A DNA stretch of 20,462 nt from an uncultured Actinomycetes bacterium (lineage in GTDB: Bacteria > Actinomycetota > Acidimicrobiia > IMCC26256 > PALSA-555), in contig CALEYV010000105.1 in assembly GCA_937927875.1 (NCBI GenBank), positions 1-20,462 on the forward strand, written 5' to 3'. The translations under genes were made by a program, and so were the position numbers. Positions 13,367-19,915 of the stretch are shown piece by piece (position 1 is the stretch's first letter; each line of letters starts with the position of its first letter). The notes under the pieces are model-generated. The model did not search any database. It saw nothing but the letters and a program-made list of their open reading frames with translations, and was not told the origin of the DNA.

Positions 13367-13879
13367 TCAGCCGGCGTCGGGGCCCTCGGCGCGCACGGCC
13401 TCGACGTGCACGAGCGCCTCGCGCAGCTGCTCGATCCACTCTCCTTGGTGCTGCTTCACGAGTCGCACGCACCAGGCGAGGGCGTCGGAGCGGCTGCGGG
13501 CGACGCCGGCGTCGACGAGGGTGTCGAGGACGCGGCGCTCGCTCATCCGGAGGCGGGTCATGACGGGGACCGCGATGCTCGTGAAGAGCACCTCGTCCTC
13601 GCCGCAGCGGGCGGCCCAGGCGACTTTGCGGCCGAAGCGGGCCTCGGCCTCGTCGGCGATTCGCATGCGGGCCTGGCGGGTCTCCTCCCGGTGGCCCTCG
13701 ATCCGGGCCCGGCGGGCGGCCCGGCGGGCGTCCTCGTCGGCGTCGCCGCCGAGCTCGGGCTCGGCGAGGGTCCCGGTGACGAGGATCTCGTCCCGGTCGG
13801 CGGATACGTCGGGGGCGGCGGTGAACCAGCCCTCGGGGATCCGCCCGGCGAACCATCCGGCCAGCTTGCCTTTCGTCAT
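13367..13879 (-). CDS. Conserved actinobacterial protein of unknown function with RHH-like C-terminal region
   Basis: This is a 170-residue protein that I recall as a conserved but unnamed actinobacterial family beginning MTKGKLAGWFAGRIP. It has a short N-terminal region with EILVTGTL, then a long, highly charged Arg/Glu helix (about 48-82). The C-terminal part reads MSERRVLDTLVDAGVARSRSDALAWCVRLV (112-141), whose spacing resembles a ribbon-helix-helix or CopG-like helix pair. There is no membrane segment. DNA binding is a guess from that resemblance. ATG 13879 is chosen because it matches the recalled family start and lies 7 bases after a TAGAGT box; ATG 13885 is two codons upstream. It sits 21 bases after the HIT gene in an unusually AT-rich spot. 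Confidence 0.8.
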   Translation of the reverse strand: MTKGKLAGWFAGRIPEGWFTAAPDVSADRDEILVTGTLAEPELGGDADEDARRAARRARIEGHREETRQARMRIADEAEARFGRKVAWAARCGEDEVLFTSIAVPVMTRLRMSERRVLDTLVDAGVARSRSDALAWCVRLVKQHQGEWIEQLREALVHVEAVRAEGPDAG

Positions 13880-13886
13880 GACCATT

Positions 13887-13892
13887 ACTCTA
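13887..13892 (-). promoter_or_regulatory. Candidate -10 box (TAGAGT) in an AT-rich island
   Basis: TAGAGT on the minus strand is followed by 7 bases and then ATG 13879. It sits in an AT-rich island (13884-13903) that contrasts sharply with its surroundings and also holds overlapping TATGTA and TAATAG boxes. This is a good candidate for a leaderless promoter between the HIT gene and the conserved unknown gene. Confidence 0.45.
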
Positions 13893-13900
13893 TTACATAG

Positions 13901-14332
13901 TTACGCCGGCCGCAACCGCTGGCGGATGGCGGCGGCCACCGCGGTCATCTCCTCCTCGCTCTCGTAGCGGCGGCGGGGCCAGAAGAAGCCCCGCAGGCCG
14001 TCCTTCGGGCTCCGCGGCACGACGTGGAAGTGGAGGTGGGGGACGCTCTGGCTCACCACGTTGTTGGCGGCCACGAAGGTCCCGGCCGCGCCGACCGCGT
14101 CCGGCAGCGCGGCGGCCACCCGCTGGACGGCCCCGAAGTAGGGAGCGAGGAGGTCGGCCGGGAGCTCGGGGAGGGTGCGGATGTGGTCGCGCGGCACCAC
14201 GAGGGTGTGGCCGGGGAAGAGGGGCCGGTGGTCGAGGAAGGCGACGACGAGCGGCTCGTCGAGCACCACGTGCCCCGGCTCGCCGCCGGCGACGACGCGG
14301 CAGAAGGCGCAGGCCGGATCGGCCGGGCTCAC
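13901..14332 (-). CDS. HIT family protein (nucleotide hydrolase/transferase)
   Basis: This 143-residue protein has the histidine triad HLHFH in the context SVPHLHFHVVPR (His99, His101, His103), which defines the family that acts on the alpha-phosphate of nucleotide substrates. Further support comes from the N-terminal CAFCRVVAGGEP and the FLDHRPLFPGHTLVVPRDH block. Two cysteines in CAFC could bind zinc, as in some Hint-like members. The final part, GLRGFFWPRRRYESEEEM, is a C-terminal extension seen in a subset of bacterial members. The GTG start at 14332 overlaps the stop of the MaoC gene (GTGA), so the two are co-translated. The exact substrate cannot be assigned. Confidence 0.92.
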   Translation of the reverse strand: MSPADPACAFCRVVAGGEPGHVVLDEPLVVAFLDHRPLFPGHTLVVPRDHIRTLPELPADLLAPYFGAVQRVAAALPDAVGAAGTFVAANNVVSQSVPHLHFHVVPRSPKDGLRGFFWPRRRYESEEEMTAVAAAIRQRLRPA

Positions 14333-14841
14333 GCTCCCGCGGGTGACTGGTAGGGGCGCCGGCGGGGGGGCGCGGCGTCCCGCCGCGGCACCATCACCTT
14401 GCGACGGAAGTAGCAGACCTCCTCGCCCCGCTGGTTGAAACCCCGGGTCTCGACGGTGACGATCCCCCGGTCGGGCTTGCTCGACGACGGGGTCGCCTCC
14501 AGCACCCGGGTCTCGGCGTAGATGGTGTCGCCGTGGAAGGTGGGGCGCTGGTGCTTCAGCTCCTCGACCTCCAGGTTGGCGATGGCGGCGCCGCTCACGT
14601 CCGGCACGCTCATGCCGAGCACGACCGAGTACACGAGGTTGCCGACCACCACGTTCTTGCCGAACTGGGTCTCGTTCTCGGCGTACCAGGCGTCGAGGTG
14701 CAGCGGGTGGTGGTTCATCGTGATGAGGCAGAAGAGGTGGTCGTCATACTCGGTGATCGTCTTCCCGGGCCAGTGCTTGTAGACGTCACCGGGCTCGAAG
14801 TCCTCGAGGTACCGCCCGAACGGGCGCTCGTACTCGGTCAT
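14329..14841 (-). CDS. MaoC-type enoyl-CoA hydratase, mesaconyl-CoA hydratase-like
   Basis: This 170-residue hot-dog-fold protein carries VYKHWPGKTITEYDDHLFC near the N terminus, TMNHHPLHLDAWYA (41-54) at the hydratase active-site position and QFGKNVVVGNLVYSVVLGMS. In the classic hydratase motif D-x-N-P-[LIV]-H, the Asp is Asn43 here and His48 is kept. From memory this form is typical of MaoC proteins encoded beside the ethylmalonyl-CoA pathway genes of Streptomyces, which are proposed mesaconyl-CoA/methylmalyl-CoA hydratases. The acyl-CoA dehydrogenase just upstream fits that setting, but no crotonyl-CoA carboxylase/reductase or mutase gene is in the window, so the pathway is inferred. It starts at ATG 14841, with an inverted repeat immediately upstream and no Shine-Dalgarno site. 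The C-terminal 15 residues are Pro/Arg-rich. Confidence 0.87.
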   Translation of the reverse strand: MTEYERPFGRYLEDFEPGDVYKHWPGKTITEYDDHLFCLITMNHHPLHLDAWYAENETQFGKNVVVGNLVYSVVLGMSVPDVSGAAIANLEVEELKHQRPTFHGDTIYAETRVLEATPSSSKPDRGIVTVETRGFNQRGEEVCYFRRKVMVPRRDAAPPRRRPYQSPAGA

Positions 14842-14842
14842 C

Positions 14843-14858
14843 GTTACGGGAGCGTAAC
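14843..14858 (-). promoter_or_regulatory. Inverted repeat at the MaoC gene start, possible operator
   Basis: GTTACG and CGTAAC flank a 4-base spacer and end one base before the MaoC ATG. On the minus strand the repeat contains TACGCT, a TANNNT-like -10 candidate 9 bases before the ATG. A repressor bound here would cover both promoter and start. It could alternatively form a hairpin at the very start of the transcript. Confidence 0.4.
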
Positions 14859-14896
14859 CCTGGGCTCGGCCACGGCTGGGAGCGAGGGACGCCTCG

Positions 14897-16063
14897 TCAG
14901 CGCGTGTCGAGGCCGTAGCGGCGCAGCAGGCCGCGGGCGATCACGAGGCGCTGGATCTCGTTCGTGCCCTCGCCGATGATCATGAGCGGCGCGTCGCGGT
15001 AGTAGCGCTCGATCGGCAGCTCGGTTGTGTACCCCACGCCGCCGTGGATGCGCATCGACTCGGTCGCGATCTCGAACGCGGCCTCGCTGGCAAACAGCTT
15101 CGCCATGCCGGCCTCGACGTCGACGCGCTCGCCGGCGTCGCGCCGCTCGGCCGCGCTCACCGTCAGCAGGCGGGCCGCCTCGAGCTTCGTCGCCATGTCG
15201 GCGAGCTTGAGCTGGATCGCCTGGTGCTGGGCGATCGGCACCCCGAACGTCTCCCGCTGCTGGGCGTAGCGGAGGGCGGCCTCGAACGCGGCCCGGGCCA
15301 CGCCGACGGCGCGGGCGGCGATGTTGATGCGCCCGACCTCGAGGCCGGCCAACATGAAGTGGCGGCCTCGTCCGAGCCCGGCCGGCCCGCCGAGCACGGC
15401 GTCGGCCGGGACCCGGTGCCGGTCGTAGACCATCTCGACCGTCTCGAGGCCTCGGTAGCCGAGCTTGCCGATGTCCCGGCTGACCGTGATCCCGCCGAAG
15501 GACGGGCCCGGCTCCTTGCCGACGAGGAAGCAGGTGATCCCGTCCTCGGTGCGGGCGGCCAGCGCGACCAGGCCGGCCCGGGCGCCGTTCGTGACCCACA
15601 TCTTCGTGCCCGTGATCACGTACTCGTCGCCGTCGCGCTCGGCGCGACACGAGATCGCGCCGGTGTCGCTGCCGGCGTCGGGCTCCGAGAGCGACAGCGC
15701 GCCGCGCACCTCGCCGGCGGCGAGCACCGGCAGCCATCGTTGGCGCTGCTCGTCGGTGCCGTTCGCACCGACGAGGTTGGCGACCATGACGTGGGTGTTG
15801 AGGATCCCCGAGAGCGACATCCAGCCGGCCGCCAGCTCCTCGACGATGGCGGCGTAGGTGCGCAGGTCGAGGCCGAGCCCGCCGTACTGCGGCGCGACGG
15901 TGACGCCGAACAGGCCGAGCTCACGCATCGTCGCGACCAGCTCCGCCGGGTACTCGTCGGCGTGCTCGAGGTCCGAGGCGACGGGCAGCACGTCACGCTG
16001 CACGAACCGCCGCACCGTCGCGACCAGCTCGGCCCGCAGCGTGGGGTCGGTCGGGCCGCTCAC
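14897..16063 (-). CDS. Acyl-CoA dehydrogenase
   Basis: This is a 388-residue FAD-dependent acyl-CoA dehydrogenase, which introduces a trans-2 double bond into an acyl-CoA and passes electrons to ETF. Signature blocks are LFGVTVAPQYGGLGLD, ALSLSEPDAGSDTGAISC, YVITGTKMWVTNGA, the helix region EVGRINIAARAVGVARAAFEAALRYAQQRETFG, RIHGGVGYTTELPIERYYRDA and the C-terminal IGEGTNEIQR, whose E365 is the likely catalytic base. GTG 16063 is chosen because it makes a GTGA overlap with the LuxR regulator stop; extensions upstream in this frame run through that gene. It closely resembles, from memory, the dehydrogenase found near ethylmalonyl-CoA pathway genes in Streptomyces, including the stretch ELAAGWMSLSGILNTH. 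Substrate specificity cannot be read directly, and a branched or short acyl-CoA is likely. Confidence 0.93.
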   Translation of the reverse strand: MSGPTDPTLRAELVATVRRFVQRDVLPVASDLEHADEYPAELVATMRELGLFGVTVAPQYGGLGLDLRTYAAIVEELAAGWMSLSGILNTHVMVANLVGANGTDEQRQRWLPVLAAGEVRGALSLSEPDAGSDTGAISCRAERDGDEYVITGTKMWVTNGARAGLVALAARTEDGITCFLVGKEPGPSFGGITVSRDIGKLGYRGLETVEMVYDRHRVPADAVLGGPAGLGRGRHFMLAGLEVGRINIAARAVGVARAAFEAALRYAQQRETFGVPIAQHQAIQLKLADMATKLEAARLLTVSAAERRDAGERVDVEAGMAKLFASEAAFEIATESMRIHGGVGYTTELPIERYYRDAPLMIIGEGTNEIQRLVIARGLLRRYGLDTR

Positions 16064-18693
16064 TCGGCGTCCACCGACTGGGCGAGCGCCTCGCGCAGCT
16101 CGCTGCGGGCCCGCACGCCGAGCTTCTCGTACGCGCGTTGGAGGTGGTTCTCGACCGTGCGCGCGCTCAGCACCAGCTGGTCGGCGATCTGGCGGCTGGT
16201 GAGGTCGCGGGCGGCCAGCTCGGCGATCTCGCGCTCGCGCGGCGTCAGCCCGACCCCGGGCAGGTCCGGGACGGCGACGAAGGGCTTGGCGCCCTCGCAC
16301 GTCGCCAGCAGCGACGCCGCGTGCCGGGCCGACGCGGCGGCGTTGCGACGCAGCGCGGCTTGGTTGTGCAGCGCCGACGCCGACGCGGCCGCCTCGGCGG
16401 CGATGAGCGCGGCACCGAGGCGCTCGAGCTCGTCCGCCGCCGCGTCGAGGCCGGCCGCGTCCTCGGCGACGAGCGCCCGCACGTGATCCCGCCGGGCCGC
16501 GATGTAGGGACTGTCGCCGGTGGCCGCGATCCGCTCGAGGCCCTCGATGACGACCTCCGGATGGCCGAGCCGCGCGATGTCGTGGAGCGCGCCGACCGCG
16601 ATGGCCAAGCCGCCCCCCGCCTCGGCCTGGCGGGCCGAATCCAGGAGCATCTCGCGGGCCCGGGTCCGCTCGCCGCGGTAGGCCGCGATCCAGGCCTTCC
16701 CGCGCGCGATCTCGGGGTCGAACATCCGCACCGGCGTGGGCGGCTCGGCGTCGATCTCCGCGAAGGCGGCCTCCGCGCCCTCGAGGTCGCCGGCCAGTGC
16801 CCGCGCGTTCGCGAGCGCGCCGAAGCCCCACCGGGCCGACGGGTGCCGCAGCTCACGAAACACGATGCCGCCCTCGTGGCCCCACCGCGCCGCCGTCACG
16901 GCCCGGCCCCGGTGCAGCTCGATGCGGGCGAGGATCGTGGCGAACCACGCCTGGCCGTGCAGGGCTCCGATGTCGACCGCGCCGTCGTACCCGAGCCGGG
17001 CCAGCTCGGCGGCCTCGGCGATGCGGCCGTCCTCGAGGAGGGCCTGCGCCTCGGCGACGAGATAGACGCCGGGGGCGCCGATCTGCACCAGCTCGCCGAG
17101 GCGCTCCCGCGCCTCCCGGCCGCGCTGGGCGATCTTCACCGCCTCCGCGGTCCGACCGCCGAGGGCGAGCGCGACCGCGCCGGGGATCGCGCTGTGCGCG
17201 TCCGCGACGTCGGTGCCCTCGGTCAGCAGCGGGTCCAGGAGCGCGAGGGCCTCGGTGAACCGGCCCTCGAAGACGAGGCAGGTGGCGCGCAGCCCGATGA
17301 GGCCGTCCCGCAGCGAAGGGTCGTCAAGCGAGAGCTGCGCCGTCTGCAGGACGCGCTCCGCGTCTTCGGCGTGCCCGAGCCCGCGAAACAGGTTGTCGGC
17401 TCGGGCCATCGAGAGGTCGGCGCGGCGGCGCGGATCGGTCGCCTCCTGCTCTCCTTCGGCGAGGACGACCTCGGCCCGCTCGTGCTCCCCGAACCCGTCG
17501 AGGCTCATGCCGAGGACGAGCGCCGCGTCGGCGCCGGCGCCGGCGAGGCGCGCCGCCTCGCCGAGCCGGATGGCCAGCCGGAGGTCCTGGGCCGCCAGGG
17601 CCTGGCGGGCCGCGGTCGTGAGCAGCTCGGGCTGCCCGCTCCCGCCCGCGTCGACGCGCCAGACCGCGATGCGGAGGATGTCCTCCCGGCGGCGCGCCCC
17701 TCGCGCCTCGACGGCGTCGGCGAGCTGGCACACGATCTCGTGGCGGCGCCGGGCGGGGAGGCCGGCCCGCACCACGTCGGCGTAGAGGGGGTGCGCCATC
17801 CGTACCTGCTGGCGCTGACCTTCGACCTGCACGTCGACGAGCTGGCGTCGCTGCAGCTCGTCGACGCAGTGGGACCGGGCCAGGTCCACGAGGTCCTCGA
17901 GGGAGACGGGCTCACCGACCGCCACCAGCTCGACGACCTCGCGCTCGGCCTCCGAGAGGCTGCCGAGGCGCAGCCCCACCACCTCCCCGAGGCGTGTCGA
18001 CGGCGACAGCTCGCCGGTGAGGCGCCACAGCCCGCCGACGTCGCGCAGCGCGCCGGCGTCCTGCGCGCCGAGGACGAGCTCGCGCAGGAACAGGGCGTTG
18101 CCGCCGCTGGCCCGCCACAGCGACTGGGCGGTGCCACCGTCGACCGGGCCGCCCAGCGCCTCGGTGACGAGCTCGGCCGATGCCGCGGCATCCAGCACCG
18201 GGACGTCGATCCGCTCCAGCAGCTCGTCCTTCCAGAGCGCGGTGACGGCCGCCGGCGCCGCCGACCCGGCCCGGAGCGTGACGACGAGGAACACGTTCGG
18301 CTCGCCGGCGAGGAGGTGCAGCAGCGCGCCCGACCCGTCGTCGAGCTCGTGCGCGTCGTCGACGAAGAGGAGGAGCCGGCGTTCGCCCCCGAGCTCCATC
18401 ACCGCCTGGGCGGCCTGGCGCAGCGCGTCGGCCTCGCCCTCAGTCTGGCGGAAGGCACGGGGCAGATACGGCGCGAAGGCCCCGTAGGGGATCGACGCCA
18501 CCGCCTGGTTGGCCCGCACCGTCGCGGTCGCCCAGTCGCGGGCCTCGGCCAGCTCGAGGCACTCGGTCGCCAGCCTGGTCTTGCCGACCCCGGCGGGGCC
18601 GGCGAGTACGACGCCGCCGCCGCCCTCGTCCATGTCGGCCGCCACCGCGGCGAGCTCGGCGGTGCGCCCCACGAGGGGCCAGGTCGTCGGCAT
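16060..18693 (-). CDS. LAL-type LuxR family transcriptional regulator (AAA-like ATPase plus HTH)
   Basis: This is an 877-residue regulator of the large ATP-binding LuxR (MalT-like) class. The N terminus has the motif LVGRTAELAAV, Walker A GPAGVGKT (32-39) and Walker B LLLFVDDAH (107-115). The middle, about residues 330-800, is Ala/Leu-rich helical repeat sequence resembling TPR units. The C terminus is a LuxR helix-turn-helix, LTPREREIAEL...TSRQIADQL...RTVENHLQRAYEKLGV (816-860). Such proteins typically bind ATP and an inducer and then activate transcription. Its stop overlaps the acyl-CoA dehydrogenase start, so it heads that operon and may control it or the divergent SGNH/acyl-CoA dehydrogenase pair. 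It starts at ATG 18693; no good Shine-Dalgarno site or -10 box is seen. A long reading frame on the opposite strand of this gene is a shadow. Confidence 0.93.
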   Translation of the reverse strand: MPTTWPLVGRTAELAAVAADMDEGGGGVVLAGPAGVGKTRLATECLELAEARDWATATVRANQAVASIPYGAFAPYLPRAFRQTEGEADALRQAAQAVMELGGERRLLLFVDDAHELDDGSGALLHLLAGEPNVFLVVTLRAGSAAPAAVTALWKDELLERIDVPVLDAAASAELVTEALGGPVDGGTAQSLWRASGGNALFLRELVLGAQDAGALRDVGGLWRLTGELSPSTRLGEVVGLRLGSLSEAEREVVELVAVGEPVSLEDLVDLARSHCVDELQRRQLVDVQVEGQRQQVRMAHPLYADVVRAGLPARRRHEIVCQLADAVEARGARRREDILRIAVWRVDAGGSGQPELLTTAARQALAAQDLRLAIRLGEAARLAGAGADAALVLGMSLDGFGEHERAEVVLAEGEQEATDPRRRADLSMARADNLFRGLGHAEDAERVLQTAQLSLDDPSLRDGLIGLRATCLVFEGRFTEALALLDPLLTEGTDVADAHSAIPGAVALALGGRTAEAVKIAQRGREARERLGELVQIGAPGVYLVAEAQALLEDGRIAEAAELARLGYDGAVDIGALHGQAWFATILARIELHRGRAVTAARWGHEGGIVFRELRHPSARWGFGALANARALAGDLEGAEAAFAEIDAEPPTPVRMFDPEIARGKAWIAAYRGERTRAREMLLDSARQAEAGGGLAIAVGALHDIARLGHPEVVIEGLERIAATGDSPYIAARRDHVRALVAEDAAGLDAAADELERLGAALIAAEAAASASALHNQAALRRNAAASARHAASLLATCEGAKPFVAVPDLPGVGLTPREREIAELAARDLTSRQIADQLVLSARTVENHLQRAYEKLGVRARSELREALAQSVDAE

Positions 18694-18737
18694 GGCGGGG
18701 TCAGTGTCGCACCGCGTCGGCGCTCGGGCGCGACGAA

Positions 18738-18754
18738 CCGACCGCGGTGGTCGG
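18738..18754. promoter_or_regulatory. Inverted repeat in the divergent LuxR/SGNH intergenic region
   Basis: CCGACC and GGTCGG flank a 5-base spacer, with the inner 8-base palindrome ACCGCGGT. It lies about midway between the two divergent starts (18693 and 18803), where an operator for the LAL regulator or another factor would be expected. In such GC-rich DNA a 6+6 repeat can arise by chance. Confidence 0.3.
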
Positions 18755-18766
18755 CACCGGCCCCAC

Positions 18767-18772
18767 TACCTT
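18767..18772 (+). promoter_or_regulatory. Candidate -10 box (TACCTT) for the SGNH hydrolase gene
   Basis: TACCTT on the plus strand fits TANNNT, and the GTG start at 18803 follows 30 bases later. It lies 13 bases downstream of the inverted repeat at 18738-18754, so a factor bound there would overlap the -35 zone. No clear -35 sequence is seen. Confidence 0.3.
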
Positions 18773-18802
18773 GAGTCGGACCCGCCCCGAGGCGAACCCG
18801 CC

Positions 18803-19906
18803 GTGACGCACCCGAGCCCCTCCCCCAGGCGACGTCCGACCGGCGCCCGGCGTCCGAGGTCGCGCCGGTTCGCGCTGACCACCGTGGCGAGGCTGTGGCG
18901 CGAGTACCAGCGCGAGCTCCGGCTGATCGGCATCGGGCTCGTCTCGGCGACGCTGGCGGTCGGGGTCACGTTCTGGGCCACCGACACCTGGCGGATCCAC
19001 GGCGACGCCGGCCCCACGCTGGCCGCGCACGCCACGACCGTGCCCGTGACCGCCCACGGCGTGTCGAGCCAGCCGCCGTGCCGGTCGCCGCTCACGTCGA
19101 ACGCGCCGCTGCGGCTCTGGATCGGCGGTGACTCGCTCGCCGGGTCGCTCGGGCCGTCGCTCGGGACCCTGGCCGGCAACAGCGGGGTCGTGCAGGGGAC
19201 GTTCGACTCGCGCGTCTCGAGCGGCCTCTCGAGCCCCGGCTTCTTCAACTGGCCCCAGCACGCCACCCAGCAGTTCCCGCGGCTGGACCCCGAGGTGGTG
19301 GTCTTCATCATCGGCGCCAACGACGGAATGGTCCCGCAGGCGCAGCCGACCGACGCACGGGGGGTGCCGGTCTGGCGCGCGACGTACGCGCAGCTCGTGT
19401 CGCAGATGCTCGACGTGCTCACCTTCGGGGGCCGGTCGGTGTACTGGGTCGGGTCGCCGCCGCTCCGCGACACCCAGCTGGACGCGGGCGTCAAGCAGAT
19501 CAACGACGTCGCCCAGCAGGTCGTGCGCCAGCGCCGCGGCGTGACGTACGTCGACGCGTACCAGCTCTTCAGCGACAGCCAGGGCCACTACAGCGCGACG
19601 CTGCCCGGCGCCAACGGCCGCCCCGAGCTGGTGCGCACCGACGACGGCGTCCACTTCACACCCGCCGGTGCCGACCGTCTCGCGCGCGCGATCTTCGGCC
19701 TCCTCGACCCCCGCTGCCGCATCACCGCCCAGGCCATCCCGGGCGCGGCGAAGCCGGTCATCGAGGTGCCGGGCGCGACGCAGGTGCCGACACAAGGCCG
19801 GCCTTCGACACCGACGCCGACCCGTCCGCCGGCCACGTCGCCGCCCGCGACCGCGCCGCCTGCCACGACGACGCCGCAAACGATCATCCACGTGCCCCTG
19901 ACGTAG
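18803..19906 (+). CDS. Membrane-anchored SGNH/GDSL hydrolase (DUF459-like)
   Basis: This 367-residue protein has a basic N terminus (about 1-40), one hydrophobic segment (LIGIGLVSATLAVGVTF, 41-57) that would act as a signal anchor, and then an extracytoplasmic SGNH hydrolase domain. The catalytic blocks are visible: WIGGDSLAG with the nucleophile Ser111, FIIGANDG (169-175) holding the oxyanion Asn, and DGVHFTPAG (281-289) with the Asp/His pair. The C-terminal tail (about 325-367) is Pro/Thr-rich low complexity, typical of a cell-wall-spanning linker. Relatives are esterases or acyltransferase-associated hydrolases of cell-envelope polymers; the substrate is unknown. GTG 18803 is chosen because it directly precedes the basic signal-anchor region. 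Upstream in-frame codons overlap the divergent regulator and lack sensible protein character. Confidence 0.88.
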   Translation: MTHPSPSPRRRPTGARRPRSRRFALTTVARLWREYQRELRLIGIGLVSATLAVGVTFWATDTWRIHGDAGPTLAAHATTVPVTAHGVSSQPPCRSPLTSNAPLRLWIGGDSLAGSLGPSLGTLAGNSGVVQGTFDSRVSSGLSSPGFFNWPQHATQQFPRLDPEVVVFIIGANDGMVPQAQPTDARGVPVWRATYAQLVSQMLDVLTFGGRSVYWVGSPPLRDTQLDAGVKQINDVAQQVVRQRRGVTYVDAYQLFSDSQGHYSATLPGANGRPELVRTDDGVHFTPAGADRLARAIFGLLDPRCRITAQAIPGAAKPVIEVPGATQVPTQGRPSTPTPTRPPATSPPATAPPATTTPQTIIHVPLT

Positions 19907-19915
19907 GCTCCGCGC

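Noticed and set aside
16138..18774. An 878-codon open frame on the plus strand
   Set aside because: It lies entirely opposite the LAL regulator. Its translation has no recognisable domain, while the minus-strand frame has Walker motifs and a LuxR HTH. Long antisense frames are expected in such GC-rich DNA.
18509..18802. Upstream extension of the SGNH hydrolase frame
   Set aside because: The extra 98 residues overlap the divergent regulator and read as low-complexity basic sequence. The basic signal-anchor start at GTG 18803 is much more sensible.
19780..19900. Apparent repeat-rich DNA (CCG/ACG-rich) at the end of the SGNH gene
   Set aside because: It simply encodes the Pro/Thr-rich C-terminal tail of the hydrolase in the correct frame.
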